Part shown: positions 36,502 to 45,863 of the stretch, piece after piece
How positions within the stretch are numbered: position 1 is the stretch's first letter
How the letters are laid out: every line of letters starts with the position of its first letter
Source: Defluviitoga tunisiensis
GTDB lineage: Bacteria > Thermotogota > Thermotogae > Petrotogales > Petrotogaceae
Direction: 5' to 3'
DNA length: 64,000 bases
NCBI RefSeq assembly: GCF_000953715.1
Contig: NZ_LN824141.1
Span: 1,114,676-1,178,675, forward strand
Notes under the pieces: generated by a model
Told to the model about the DNA's origin: nothing
The model's input: only the letters and a program-made list of their open reading frames with translations
The model's database searches: none
Position numbers and translations under genes: made by a program

Positions 36502-37707
36502 TTATTTCAAACCTGCTTTTATTTTGGATACAGCATCATTCAAAGCTTCTTCAGGTGTTTGAACACCATTAATTATGTTACTCAAGGCATCATCCATTGG
36601 TGACCATACTACAGCCATTTCAGGAATATTTGGCATAGGTTCTCCACCCGCTGCACTTTCTGTAAATGCTGCAACTATCTCAGCAGGTACGGGCCCACCT
36701 TGTTCTTCAATTATTTGGACAACGTCATTTCTTGATGGCAATCTTGGATCTGCTATATAGAATTCATAAATACCTTCAGCTGTAGCTAAGTAATTAATCA
36801 CAAACTCCATTGCAAATGCTTTGTTAGAAGATCTAGAATTAATCATCAACCCTTGAACTCCTACAAAAGGTTTCATTGTTTTACCAGGTTCTACCTCTAT
36901 TCTTGTTAACGGAACAACTCCAAAATCTATACCAGCATCAAGATAAGATTTTACTGCCCAAGGACCATTAATTACCATTGCAGCCAAACCATCCAAAAAC
37001 ATAGAGTCTACAATGTTATAGTCAACACCGTAAGGAAGAATGCCTTCATCAAAGAAGCTTTTAATTAAATAAACCGCTTTAATAGCTCCTTCATTGTTCA
37101 ATCCAATATCTGAAACATCATAACCAGTTCTAGGATCATGCTTAAATACATATCCTCCTAACGCCGAAATGAATGAATAAGAATAATATAGTTCTCCTGC
37201 GGAAAATAAAAAGCCTGCTGTATCAGGGGTAGTAAATTGTTTTGCCAACTTTTTTAATTCATCAATATTTGTAGGAACTTCATTATCGTTTATATAATCT
37301 CTGTTATAAAAAAGTGCTTGACTCTCTAGTGCATAAGGGATTCCATATAGGACTCCTTCATAAGTAAAAGCTTCTATTCCAGAATCAGCAAATTTATCTA
37401 GCTCAATGGCAGATTTTGGAATGGGTTCTAACAAGCCATTAACAACAAGTTCTCCTAACCAATCTTGCGCACCTATTATTATATCTGGCCCTTCACCTGC
37501 TTGAGCAGCAGTAAGATATTTTGTTTTAATATCTCCAAAAGTAATCTGTTGAACTTCAACTGTAACACCTGTGTCTCGAGTAAACTCTTGACCAATCTTT
37601 CTAATAAAATCTTGTTGCTTTTCTGAACTCCACACTGTTAAGGTTACTGAAAATAACGAGGTTATAGATAAAACCAATAGTAATATAATAATGAACTTCT
37701 TTTTCAT
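36502..37707 (-). CDS. Maltose-type sugar-binding protein, probably for galacto-oligosaccharides
   Basis: A 401-residue family 1 binding protein with a signal peptide (KKKFIIILLLVLSITSLFS) and MalE-like features: LTVWSSEKQQDFI, GEGPDIIIGAQDWLGELV, GVLYGIPYALESQALFYNRDYI, GLAAMVINGPWAVKSYL, and NIPEMAVVWSPMDDALSNII near the end. By general knowledge, Thermotoga places a similar MalE next to a galactanase. It sits between the GH53 and GH42 genes, so galactan fragments are the likely ligand. No permease genes accompany it here. The ATG follows AAGGAGGATGTAAG. Confidence 0.88.
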   Translation of the reverse strand: MKKKFIIILLLVLSITSLFSVTLTVWSSEKQQDFIRKIGQEFTRDTGVTVEVQQITFGDIKTKYLTAAQAGEGPDIIIGAQDWLGELVVNGLLEPIPKSAIELDKFADSGIEAFTYEGVLYGIPYALESQALFYNRDYINDNEVPTNIDELKKLAKQFTTPDTAGFLFSAGELYYSYSFISALGGYVFKHDPRTGYDVSDIGLNNEGAIKAVYLIKSFFDEGILPYGVDYNIVDSMFLDGLAAMVINGPWAVKSYLDAGIDFGVVPLTRIEVEPGKTMKPFVGVQGLMINSRSSNKAFAMEFVINYLATAEGIYEFYIADPRLPSRNDVVQIIEEQGGPVPAEIVAAFTESAAGGEPMPNIPEMAVVWSPMDDALSNIINGVQTPEEALNDAVSKIKAGLK

Positions 37708-37818
37708 CTTACATCCTCCTTATACTAAATTATATTAAGGTACTATATTCTAACTAAGTTAGGTATGTCTGCCGCTTTTGTATGCATCTAAATATAAAAT
37801 AGTGATCAACTAAACTTT

Positions 37819-38976
37819 TTACTCTTCCCACATACCAAAATATCTTAAAGATTCAAGGGCGTTTCCTTCAAAATCAAACAATGTTTGATTATCCCATGCA
37901 TTACCTTCTCCCGTTTTCCAGCCCACCCCTTTTACGGGAATCCAGGCAGGTTCCCAATAAAAGACCCCGAGTCCTCTACTGTTTGGAACTTGATTCACTG
38001 CTTCCATCACAGCGCCAATTGCTTGTTTCTGTCCTTCAATAGTCGCAGGGAATCCTGCTGTTTTGGCTTGCACCTCTCCAAAAATATTAGGGTGATCGTC
38101 ACCATTTTCTAGAGTCCAAGCATAAGCAAATTCTGCTATCACAACGTCTTTATTGTATCTTTGAGAGATATCGTTCATATTGTACTTTAGATCGTCTATA
38201 GTTCCATGCCAGTATGGATAATACGAAAGGCCAATAATATCGAATTCTACACCTTGTTCAACTATGCCATCAAAGAGCCATCTTGTTGCTCCATTATCTC
38301 CACCCTGGTCTGTATGAAGCATAATAAGAACTTCTTCATCTTCAGAAAGGCTGTCTCTAACTCCTTGGATTCCTGCATTCAACAATTCAGCTAGACCCTC
38401 AAATCCTCCTACTTCTTCGCCAGCTTCAGCCCAAGTTTTTCCATAAGGCCACAGAATACCGCTTCTGATTTCATTTCCAATCTGTACCATATCAGGAAGG
38501 GCTTTTTCATTCTTTAAAGTCGTTATTACATTTTTTGTATATTCATAAACTGCCTCTTTTAATTCATCAAAAGATAGATTTTTCCAAGCTTGAGGTATTT
38601 CTTGTTTTCCTGGATCAGCCCACCAATCACTGTAGTGAAAGTCAAGTAGAAACTTAAATCCATGTTCTTTGGCTCTTTTTGCTATAGCAATAGTTCTTGA
38701 TAAATCACAATTCCCCCCACCATAATTATCTGGGTCTACCCAAAGTCTTAATCTAATCCAATTAAAACCATTTTCTTGTAAAATATCTAGAAGGTCTCTT
38801 TCTAAACCATTTTGGAAATATTTACCACCGTGAGATTCTATTTCATATAATGTAGAAATATCCGCACCTTTTATAAAGTTTCCTTGTGATTTTATTGAGT
38901 AAGAAGAAGAAAACATAGTTAAAAAAGTACCTCCTATAAAAAGAAATAAAATAAATGATATACGTAAGTTCTTCAT
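37819..38976 (-). CDS. ganA: Secreted GH53 endo-beta-1,4-galactanase
   Basis: A 385-residue arabinogalactan endo-1,4-beta-galactosidase. An N-terminal hydrophobic signal or anchor (FILFLFIGGTFLTMFSS) is followed by the GH53 barrel: FIKGADISTL, WIRLRLWVDP, LLDFHYSDWWADPGKQ, acid/base Glu169 in MVQIGNEIRSG, LSYYPYWHG, and the nucleophile Glu in VVIAEFAYAW. It cuts pectic galactan outside the cell. It heads the galactan unit GH53, binding protein, GH42, with a promoter and LacI-type operator upstream. The ATG follows AAGGTGAAATAAA. Confidence 0.93.
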   Translation of the reverse strand: MKNLRISFILFLFIGGTFLTMFSSSYSIKSQGNFIKGADISTLYEIESHGGKYFQNGLERDLLDILQENGFNWIRLRLWVDPDNYGGGNCDLSRTIAIAKRAKEHGFKFLLDFHYSDWWADPGKQEIPQAWKNLSFDELKEAVYEYTKNVITTLKNEKALPDMVQIGNEIRSGILWPYGKTWAEAGEEVGGFEGLAELLNAGIQGVRDSLSEDEEVLIMLHTDQGGDNGATRWLFDGIVEQGVEFDIIGLSYYPYWHGTIDDLKYNMNDISQRYNKDVVIAEFAYAWTLENGDDHPNIFGEVQAKTAGFPATIEGQKQAIGAVMEAVNQVPNSRGLGVFYWEPAWIPVKGVGWKTGEGNAWDNQTLFDFEGNALESLRYFGMWEE

Positions 38977-39062
38977 TTTATTTCACCTTAATTTTTTAAA
39001 TATTATATGACAATTTTAAAAGAGTAAGAAATGCAAGAAAGTGTAAAATTTAATATTTATCG

Positions 39063-39114
39063 ATACCGTTAACGATACCAATAGAATTATATCGATATTT
39101 ACATAAAAAGTAAA
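39063..39114 (-). promoter_or_regulatory. Galactan operon promoter with LacI-type operator
   Basis: Minus strand TTTACT (39109-39114), 17 bp, TATAAT (39086-39091), then the near-palindrome GTATCGTTAACGGTAT (39063-39078) over the expected start of transcription. The same CGTTAACG core with GTA/TAC flanks recurs at 42554-42569 before the LacI gene, so both are probably its operators. Confidence 0.8.
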
Positions 39115-39212
39115 ATCCGTTGTTAGTTGTTTATGAGATATTATAAGTAAATAAAAAGGTTTATTCGAAAATATCTGCATTTTTCTCTTTTTCTTGAAAA
39201 ATTTGTAAATAA

Positions 39213-39238
39213 ATAACCCCTTGTTAACAAGGGGTTAT
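39213..39238 (-). terminator. Intrinsic terminator of the galTK unit
   Basis: A perfect palindrome with 13-bp arms (ATAACCCCTTGTT / AACAAGGGGTTAT) lies 53 bp past the galK stop. It ends the lacI-galT-galK transcript on the minus strand. Confidence 0.8.
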
Positions 39239-39290
39239 CTTTTACAACAAATAATTCATACTTATTAAAGTGTGAGTTTACTACTATACG

Positions 39291-40445
39291 TTAAATTTGT
39301 CTAACTCCATCTTCGAGTGTGGTGATATAAAATTCTGGGGTTAATTTTGTTTTTTGATGGTAGTTTTTTGATACGCTTTTTATGAAGGAATCTACGATAT
39401 TTTCTTCAACCAACGCTATAGCGCATCCCCCAAAACCTGCTCCTGTCATTCTGGCACCAAGGCAATTAGGGATCTTTAAAGCCTCTTCTACTATTGTATC
39501 TAATTCAAACCCTGTTACTTCATAGTCGTGTTTTAGAGAATTATGAGATTGGACTAATAATTCTCCAAAGCCTTTTAAATCGTTATTTTTTAGTAAATTT
39601 GCAGCCTTAATAACTCTTTGATTTTCTGTTATTACATGTCTTGCACGTTTATATTCAACTTCATTTTTTATGTATTTTAAATCATCTAGAGTACATTCAC
39701 AAAGATTATTTAAGGCAGCTTTTTTTGCTTTTTTTATAGTTTCTAACGCATTTTCACATTCTTGTCTTCTTTGATTGTAATTAGAAGAGGCTAGCTCTCT
39801 TCTTTTGTTGGTATTCATTATAACTAAAGAATAGCCGTTTAAGTAACATGGAATATATTCACTTGAGAGATGTTGAGTATTTAGTAATAATGCATGGTCT
39901 TTCTTGGCATTAGCAACGGTGAATTGATCCATTATACCAGAGTTTACCCCAATGAATTTATTTTCGACTCTTTGTCCTAATAATGCAAGGTATTTTTTAT
40001 CTATTTCTTCAGGTTTTTGAATTAGAAATAGCAACATATATCCAATCAAAACTTCCAAAGCTGCTGAAGATGAAAGTCCAGCTCCATTTGGAAGATCCCC
40101 TTTTATTAAGATATTACAGCCTTTTAGCGAATAGCCATCTTCTAACAAATACTTTATTATGCCTTTTGCATAATTTCCCCATCCATCTTCAATTTTATAT
40201 TCTATAGCTTTGTTTAAATCTACTTCTACTTCATTTGGAAAGTCCATAGATTTCAAATATATCTTTGTATCGTTTCTAGGTGACATTACTCCATATATTC
40301 CAAGATTAATAGCTCCCGGTAGAACGTATCCACCATTATAATCAACGTGTTCTCCTATTAAATTAATTCTTCCAGGAGAAAAAAATTGAAGGATTGTTTT
40401 TTCACTTTTTCCATAAATATTATGAAATATAGATAGTAAATCCAT
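39291..40445 (-). CDS. galK: Galactokinase
   Basis: A 384-residue GHMP kinase with all three motifs: GRINLIGEHVDYNGG (galactose binding), LPNGAGLSSSAALEVL (ATP loop) and GARMTGAGFGGCAIAL. GVNSGIMDQF carries the catalytic Asp. It phosphorylates galactose released by the GH42 enzyme to galactose 1-phosphate, the substrate of GalT. It follows galT by 4 bp on the minus strand. Confidence 0.97.
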   Translation of the reverse strand: MDLLSIFHNIYGKSEKTILQFFSPGRINLIGEHVDYNGGYVLPGAINLGIYGVMSPRNDTKIYLKSMDFPNEVEVDLNKAIEYKIEDGWGNYAKGIIKYLLEDGYSLKGCNILIKGDLPNGAGLSSSAALEVLIGYMLLFLIQKPEEIDKKYLALLGQRVENKFIGVNSGIMDQFTVANAKKDHALLLNTQHLSSEYIPCYLNGYSLVIMNTNKRRELASSNYNQRRQECENALETIKKAKKAALNNLCECTLDDLKYIKNEVEYKRARHVITENQRVIKAANLLKNNDLKGFGELLVQSHNSLKHDYEVTGFELDTIVEEALKIPNCLGARMTGAGFGGCAIALVEENIVDSFIKSVSKNYHQKTKLTPEFYITTLEDGVRQI

Positions 40446-40449
40446 TGTT

Positions 40450-41433
40450 TCAACCTCTTTTTTTAAATTTTTCTATGGCTTTTCTTAGTGTTACTGCCGT
40501 TTCTTCAACCGCTAAGGTATTAGCAGCTGCCCATGCACCCATTTCACTTGAGGCATACCATTTTATTTTGTCCTTGTCTCGAAGCGGCGGATAAAATTCT
40601 ATATGGAAATGATAGTATTTATTAGAATCTTTATATTCTTCAACATTTACAGGTGTTTGATGCACATTCATCATATAAGGGAAAGGCTTATCAAAAAGTG
40701 TATCAAAACCTCCTGTCAATAATTTTAAAGCTTCCGCTAAATCTCTCTTTTCTTTGTCTGTAAATTCTGAAAGATTTCCTTTGTGAGACTTACTTACAAT
40801 AAAAGCACCATAAGGATAATCAGTAAAAAAAGGAAGATATACAAGGAAAGAATCGTTTTCGAAAAGCATTCGCTTTTTGAAATCCGTTTCTTCTTTATTC
40901 ATATCACAGATAAGGCATCTTCCTTTTTCTTGATAATATTCCTTACAACTATCAAGCTCTACCTTAATTTTTAAGGGAAGCCACGAATATGCGTATAGTT
41001 GACCATGAGGATGAAGCATTGTTACTCCTACTTCTTTTCCTCTGTTTTCAAAAGGAAAAATATATTTAATCTTTTTGTCTTTAGATAACTCATTGAATCT
41101 ATCAACCCAAAGATTAACAAGTTTATATATATGTTCAATTGATAATTGAGGTAACGTTGTATTGTGATCAGGAGAGTATAAGATAACTTCACATTTTCCA
41201 TAGTTTTTTTCAACTTTATACAACTCTGAACCGGTAACATTTGGTTCATCAGGGTCTAATTTTAAAGCAGGAAAGTCATTGTCATAAGCATAAACATCGT
41301 AGTGTTCAGGAACTTTTTTTCCTGGTCCAGGACAAAAAGGACACCAATCCTCTGGAAGATGGGGTCTGTTTTGTCTATTATCTGCAACCATTGTCCATGT
41401 TTTTAATAATGGATTCCATCGTAATTCTGCCAT
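40450..41433 (-). CDS. galT: Galactose-1-phosphate uridylyltransferase
   Basis: A 327-residue HIT-superfamily enzyme from ATG 41433, chosen because AAGGAGGGGTGAAT precedes it. It shows WCPFCPG (zinc), VILYSPDHNTTL, the active-site MLHPHGQLYAY with the nucleophilic His, CLICDM, and YYHFHIEFYPPLR. It swaps galactose 1-phosphate with UDP-glucose. The Leloir epimerase GalE is not in the window. It lies between the LacI gene (12 bp) and galK. Confidence 0.96.
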   Translation of the reverse strand: MAELRWNPLLKTWTMVADNRQNRPHLPEDWCPFCPGPGKKVPEHYDVYAYDNDFPALKLDPDEPNVTGSELYKVEKNYGKCEVILYSPDHNTTLPQLSIEHIYKLVNLWVDRFNELSKDKKIKYIFPFENRGKEVGVTMLHPHGQLYAYSWLPLKIKVELDSCKEYYQEKGRCLICDMNKEETDFKKRMLFENDSFLVYLPFFTDYPYGAFIVSKSHKGNLSEFTDKEKRDLAEALKLLTGGFDTLFDKPFPYMMNVHQTPVNVEEYKDSNKYYHFHIEFYPPLRDKDKIKWYASSEMGAWAAANTLAVEETAVTLRKAIEKFKKRG

Positions 41434-41445
41434 ATTCACCCCTCC

Positions 41446-42483
41446 TTAAGCAGATTCTCTAACAATAAGTTCGACATCCAAAATCTTTTTGACAAAAGAA
41501 TTGTCCATTCTTTTAGCTTTTATTCTTTTGTATATCATATTAAATGCTTCATAACCCATTTCTGTTTTGTTAACTCTAACAGTTGTTAATTCAGGTTCAA
41601 TTAATTTTGAAAAGGTAATATCATCATAGCCTACTATTCTAACGTCATTTGGTATTTTGATTTTATGTTCTTTTAATGCTTTTATAGCACCATAGGCTAT
41701 TAGGTCATTATAGCAAAATATGCCATCGAATTTATCTTTTTGTTTGAGCATTTTTATTGTCTCATCATAACCTGCTTGAATATGGTAACCTTCATGTATT
41801 TTATCGCAAATTTTTATATCTTCGTCTTGCACTTTTAATCCCCTTTCGGTAAGTGCTTTTTTAAAACCTTGTATTCTACCAAATGAAGCAGAATTATATA
41901 ATTCATCAGTTATCATCTTTATCTTTTTACAGCCTTTTTGTATTAAATACTTTGTGGCTATGTAACCACCTTTTATCTCATCACTAAATATTTGGTCAAC
42001 ATCCCAGCCGTCATATTCCCTACCAACTAATATTATAGGGAACCTTTCTTTTATCAGGTCTTTTATATCTTCATAACTTTTTTGCATTGGAAATAAAAGG
42101 ATACCATCCACTCTACGTTCAAGGAGTGTCCGAATGAATTTTTCTTCGTTTTCATATATACCTTCAGAGTTCATCATTATTATTTGATAGTCTTTTTCTT
42201 TTGCTGCTTTATCAATACCTTTAAACACTTCAGAGAAAAAAGGGTTAGAACTGTCTGGAACTATAACTCCAATGGTGTTACTTATTTGAGATTTTAACAT
42301 CGTGGCATATGAGTTTTTTACGTAGCCAAGTTCTTCTGCGATCTTTTCTATTTTTTCTTTTGTTTTTGGGTTGATATCAGGTTTATTATTTAATGCTCTA
42401 GATACTGTGTTTACCGATACCCCAGCTTTTTCAGCAATATCTTTTATTGTAACAAACTTTGATTGTGCTAACTTAATCACCAC
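41446..42483 (-). CDS. LacI-family repressor of the galactose/galactan regulon
   Basis: A 345-residue LacI/GalR regulator: helix-turn-helix VTIKDIAEKAGVSVNTVSRALNN near residues 11-33, hinge helix, then a type I periplasmic-binding core (NTIGVIVPDSSNPFFSEVFKG, GIFCYNDLIAYGAI, VRIVGYDDITFSKLIEPELTTV). It heads the lacI-galT-galK unit. The palindrome upstream of its own start and its twin before the galactanase gene suggest it represses both units and itself; galactose or a galactoside is the likely inducer. The start is one of two adjacent GTG codons behind AAAGGTG. Confidence 0.92.
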   Translation of the reverse strand: MVIKLAQSKFVTIKDIAEKAGVSVNTVSRALNNKPDINPKTKEKIEKIAEELGYVKNSYATMLKSQISNTIGVIVPDSSNPFFSEVFKGIDKAAKEKDYQIIMMNSEGIYENEEKFIRTLLERRVDGILLFPMQKSYEDIKDLIKERFPIILVGREYDGWDVDQIFSDEIKGGYIATKYLIQKGCKKIKMITDELYNSASFGRIQGFKKALTERGLKVQDEDIKICDKIHEGYHIQAGYDETIKMLKQKDKFDGIFCYNDLIAYGAIKALKEHKIKIPNDVRIVGYDDITFSKLIEPELTTVRVNKTEMGYEAFNMIYKRIKAKRMDNSFVKKILDVELIVRESA

Positions 42484-42878
42484 CTTTAACTTAGTATCGT
42501 AGATTTCTTAAACCCAACATAATTATAACCTTTTTATAAGTAATTTAATTATGGTAACGTTAACGGTACTAATACCATTTTACACCAAAAGAATAAAAAA
42601 ACAAAATGTTTTTATAATTCTTCCATAATTGAAAAATGTTTTTTTTACTGTTTAAATCATCTAAAAAAGAAATTTCAAAAATGATGCTATAATAAAAACA
42701 TCGAATTGTATAGAATATGAGTTTTTAAATTTTTAAAGTGGGTCAATAGAAATTTCTATAGGAAGTGGAAAGGTATGGGAGAAGATTGGGGTGAAGATTG
42801 GTGCTGTAATTATTAAAGAGATATACGATTTGATGAAGACAAACACAACTTATAATGAAGAATGTTATACAGAAAAAT
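42484..42878. other. Regulatory and remnant intergenic region
   Basis: About 395 bp. The right-hand boundary of the galactose regulon lies here, with the operator at 42554-42569 and a TATAAT-like box at 42522-42527 on the minus strand. From ~42720 a plus-strand frame (VWEKIGVKIGAVIIKEIYDL...) is open for ~60 codons, but it has no start, ribosome site or family I recognise; it may be debris next to the two pseudogenes. Confidence 0.5.
42554..42569. promoter_or_regulatory. LacI-type operator upstream of the galactose repressor gene
   Basis: GTAACGTTAACGGTAC is a 16-bp near-palindrome with core CGTTAACG, 71 bp before the repressor start. It matches the site at 39063-39078 at 13 of 16 positions on one strand (GTATCGTTAACGGTAT), or at more when either orientation is allowed. 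Confidence 0.75.
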
Positions 42879-43815
42879 TTAGGAATCTCTTGAATTCAGA
42901 TTCCCATAAAGAAAAGGGTGGGTTTGATTCAAGGCCTTTTTAAACTTGATAGTTTTTGTTGAAGGATCTATGAAATATACTGTTGAGATAATAAAACTAT
43001 ATGCTAAATATTCAAAATATTTTTGAATTGTGTCAACAGATTTTATCGATTTACCTAAATCGTTTAAGATTGAACGCCAGGAAAATCTCTGCCCAATTAT
43101 TTCAGGAAGTTTTTTAAATATTTCAATTATAGTTCCTCTTGAATTCATATATTTTTCAGCATCGCCAAGAATAAAATCACGATATATGTTTTTAGTTTGA
43201 TCTGTAATTTTATTTTCGTTCATATACTCATTTATTACTTTCGGAAACCCTCCAGAATTAATATATTTTAAAAAATATTCTTGTAAAAAAGAATATTTAA
43301 AATTTAATCTTTTGAGATCTTCTTCACCAAGTAATAAAATTTGTCTTATATTTAATGGATCTATCTCTATTCCTATTGCTTTGAGATATTCGTTGAACGT
43401 TAAAGGTAAAAACAACAGATCTTTACCCTCGCCTCTTCTTCCCGGCATTCTTTCACTTGATACTTTCAAGTCATAAGCAGATGAACCTGTTAAGATAACC
43501 ACTGCATTAACTATTAAGCCTATATCTACCAAATACTTTATTGCACTCTGCCAATTATTAACCATTGTTATTTCGTCTATAAATATGTAAGTTCTTTCGT
43601 TTTTTGAAATATTGAACGATTGTAAATAAATTTTTATTATGTCTACCAACTCTGAGTTATCTTTGATCATATCACATGTAAAAAATAATATACGTAAGGT
43701 ATTAATATCATCTTCGATTAACTTCCTAATAAATAATTTAATAAAAGTAGTTTTACCTATCTGCCTTGGACCTCTTATAGTATATATACCAAATTTATCC
43801 ACAGGTATATTTGAA
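42879..43815 (-). pseudogene. Truncated DUF4143-type AAA ATPase
   Basis: The frame encodes the P-loop (GIYTIRGPRQIGKTT), a Walker B-like YIFIDEITMV, VVILTGSSAYDL and SERMPGRRGEG, then the DUF4143-type ...FSWRSILNDLGKS...IQKYFEYLAYSFIISTVYF. Intact members have ~400 or more residues with an N-terminal lead-in and ~100 residues after this point. Here homology begins at LFSNIPVDKF, runs straight into an opposite-strand dipeptidase remnant, and stops after FKKALNQTHPFLYG. Both ends are therefore missing. Such ATPases are common, often mobile or decaying genes of unknown role. Confidence 0.7.
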
Positions 43816-43821
43816 AAAAGT

Positions 43822-44515
43822 TCTTCGTTGGTAGTTGTATTAGGAACTGATAAGGCAACAAGATTATGGAAAACTTGATAGCTAAGGCTAAATCATTAAA
43901 TGCAGAAGGCGTTAGTTGTTTTGCATATACTGGTTCTTATCATTTACCTTTGAAGACTTTTACCAAAAGAATTATAGACGATGTAGTTTATATTGAAGAA
44001 ATTATAGGTGTTGGAGAAATAGCTATTTCAGATCATCGAGGTTCTCAACCTACGATAGAAGAGTTGACAAGATTAACTTCGGATGCAAGAGTTGGAGGTA
44101 TTTTGTCGAAAAAGGCAGGTATTGTCAATGTTCATGTTGGAAGAGGCAAAAATTTTGTAGGCCCCTTAATAGAAGTAGTTAAGAAATCAGATTTGCCAAT
44201 TGCACAGTTCTTGCCAACTCATATGAACAAAGGCAAAGAATCTATGTTTGATGAAAAAGGTAATTTCTTAAAATTGGACGTAGCAGATGTATGTACGCTA
44301 TTTAAAGAGGTAAAAGATTGCGTGATTCAAGAAGATACCCGTTAGAAGAGGCTTTAAAAGTTATTACTTCTAATCCTGCTAATTTACTTAAAGTGGAAAA
44401 CAAAGGGTAAATAAAAGAAGGCTTCGATGCAGATTTGTTATTATTACAAAAAGGCACTTTGAATATTGAAAAAGTGATGGCAAAAGGAAAACTTCTAATG
44501 ACCAGTTCTCAATAG
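43822..44515 (+). pseudogene. iadA: Broken isoaspartyl dipeptidase gene
   Basis: Pieces of a ~390-residue beta-aspartyl dipeptidase are in order but in several frames. VVVLGTDKATR (43822-43862) is followed by a frame change into MENLIAKAKSLNAEGVSCFAYTG (from 43866). That frame carries GEIAISDHRGSQP and LPTHMNK, then jumps in frame over ~65 missing residues to MFDEKGNFLKL. A second frame change near 44330 leads to PLEEALKVITSNPANLLKV, an internal TAA (44408-44410) where Glu is expected, and GFDADLLLLQKG to TAG 44515. The first ~95 residues are gone. The gene cannot make an active enzyme. Confidence 0.88.
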
Positions 44516-44570
44516 ATTTAGGAAAATAATATTCTTTCAACAGCTTTAAATCTTCATCAGACATGATTAT

Positions 44571-44622
44571 TTGACAAGTGAAGGTTTTTGTTGTATAATA
44601 TATATGAAATAAGCATATATAT
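44571..44622 (+). promoter_or_regulatory. Promoter and candidate PadR operator of the ORP-like operon
   Basis: TTGACA (44571-44576), 17 bp, TATAAT (44594-44599): a full consensus promoter. A perfect inverted repeat overlaps the -10 end and the start of transcription: ATATATATG (44598-44606), 7 bp, CATATATAT (44614-44622). Its dyad form and position suit a dimeric repressor, and the operon ends with a PadR-family gene, so autoregulation is likely. Confidence 0.82.
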
Positions 44623-44638
44623 GAAAGGAGGTAATATC

Positions 44639-44926
44639 ATGCCAAATCTAGATAGAACAGGTCCCTGGGGATTGGGTCCTATGACAGGTAGAGGTTTAGG
44701 CAGATGCGCAAGAGGATATGGAAGAGGCCGTGGTTATGGTAGAGGTTTTGGTTATGGCTTAGGAGCACATGGCAGATGGAAAGGAGGATATTATTATCCT
44801 CAAGTTTCTTCGTTAAGAGAAGATAAAGCTTTTTTAGAAGAACAGAGGGAGTATTTAAAAGACGAACTAAACTATATAGAAAAGATATTAAAAGAGATCG
44901 AAGTTACTGAGAAAAAAGAAGAATAA
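44639..44926 (+). CDS. Small glycine/arginine-rich protein (DUF5320-like)
   Basis: A 95-residue protein starting at ATG 44639 behind AAAGGAGGT. The N-terminus PNLDRTGPWGLGPMTGRGLG followed by RCARGYGRGRGYGRGFGYG is typical of small proteins (DUF5320 type) that accompany NifX-like and MinD-ferredoxin genes in anaerobes. The C-terminal third (REDKAFLEEQREYLKDELNYIEKIL) is a predicted coiled coil. Its biochemical role is unknown. It is the first gene of the operon. Confidence 0.75.
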   Translation: MPNLDRTGPWGLGPMTGRGLGRCARGYGRGRGYGRGFGYGLGAHGRWKGGYYYPQVSSLREDKAFLEEQREYLKDELNYIEKILKEIEVTEKKEE

Positions 44927-45011
44927 GTTTATCATCTTAGCACAACTCATTTTTTGAATAAAAATGAGTTGTGCAAGCTTTTACAATTCAACGTTTGAAG
45001 GAGAGATTAAT

Positions 45012-45863
45012 TTGTCGTTGAAGATAGCAGTTTTAAGCGGCAAGGGCGGAACTGGCAAAACTACAATATCTACAAATTTAGCTAAAGTTCTTTCAAAAAA
45101 TAGAAAAGTTTTGCTCTTAGATGCGGATGTTGAAGAACCGAATGATCACTTATTTTATAACGTTACATTCAAAAAAGAAAAGTCTGTGAATATATTTATT
45201 CCCAAAGTAAATAAAGAGACATGTACTTTGTGTGGTTTATGTGCAAAAGAATGTCAATTTGGTGCTATAAACGTTTTTGAGAAAGGTGTTTTTGTTTTTC
45301 AACATTTGTGCCATGGTTGTGGAGTTTGTTCTGAAATTTGTGTGCTAAACGCAATTGATGAAGTATCAAAAAGCATTGGACAAATTAAATTTGGAACATC
45401 CATTTTTTTTGATTTTGGTATGGGACTTATGAATATAGGAGAACCTTCAGGCGTAAGAATCGTTAGAGAACTGAAAAAATACATTTCTAATGATTATGAC
45501 GTAACGATAATTGATGCCCCTCCTGGAACCTCGTGCCCAGTTGTGGAAGTTTTGCAAAACGTAGATTTTGCAATTTTGGTAACCGAATCTTCGCCTTTTG
45601 GTTTACATGACTTAAAATTGGCTGTATCTTTGGTAAGAGAAATGGGAATCGCATTTGGGGTTGTAATTAATCGTTATGATCCTTCCTTTTTTGAGTTAGA
45701 AGAATATATTAAATCGGAAGATATCTCTTTACTTATGAAAATTGAGTTCGATAAAAATATAGCCAAATGGTACTCACAAGGGTTCTTAATTGTAGACAAA
45801 TCTGAAGAGCTCTACAAGAATTTCGAAGTTTTGTTTGAAAATATAATAGAGGTGCTAAAGTGA
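45012..45863 (+). CDS. MinD/Mrp-family ATPase with inserted ferredoxin domain (first)
   Basis: About 283 residues from TTG 45012, preferred over an upstream ATG because AAGGAGAG lies 10 bp before it and the P-loop strand (SLKIAVLSGKGGTGKTT) follows at once. Two 4Fe-4S motifs sit in the insert: CTLCGLCAKEC and CHGCGVCSEIC. IIDAPPGTSCPV and ILVTESSPFGLHDL complete the ATPase. COG1149-type proteins are linked to iron-sulfur or metal-cofactor handling and to the orange-protein (ORP) complex of Desulfovibrio. It overlaps the second ATPase by 4 bp. Confidence 0.88.
   Translation: MSLKIAVLSGKGGTGKTTISTNLAKVLSKNRKVLLLDADVEEPNDHLFYNVTFKKEKSVNIFIPKVNKETCTLCGLCAKECQFGAINVFEKGVFVFQHLCHGCGVCSEICVLNAIDEVSKSIGQIKFGTSIFFDFGMGLMNIGEPSGVRIVRELKKYISNDYDVTIIDAPPGTSCPVVEVLQNVDFAILVTESSPFGLHDLKLAVSLVREMGIAFGVVINRYDPSFFELEEYIKSEDISLLMKIEFDKNIAKWYSQGFLIVDKSEELYKNFEVLFENIIEVLK

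Noticed and set aside
42752-42940. Plus-strand frame with VWEKIGVKIGAVIIKEIYDL
   Set aside because: No start codon with a ribosome site, no recognised family, and it overlaps the antisense of the truncated ATPase; perhaps gene debris.
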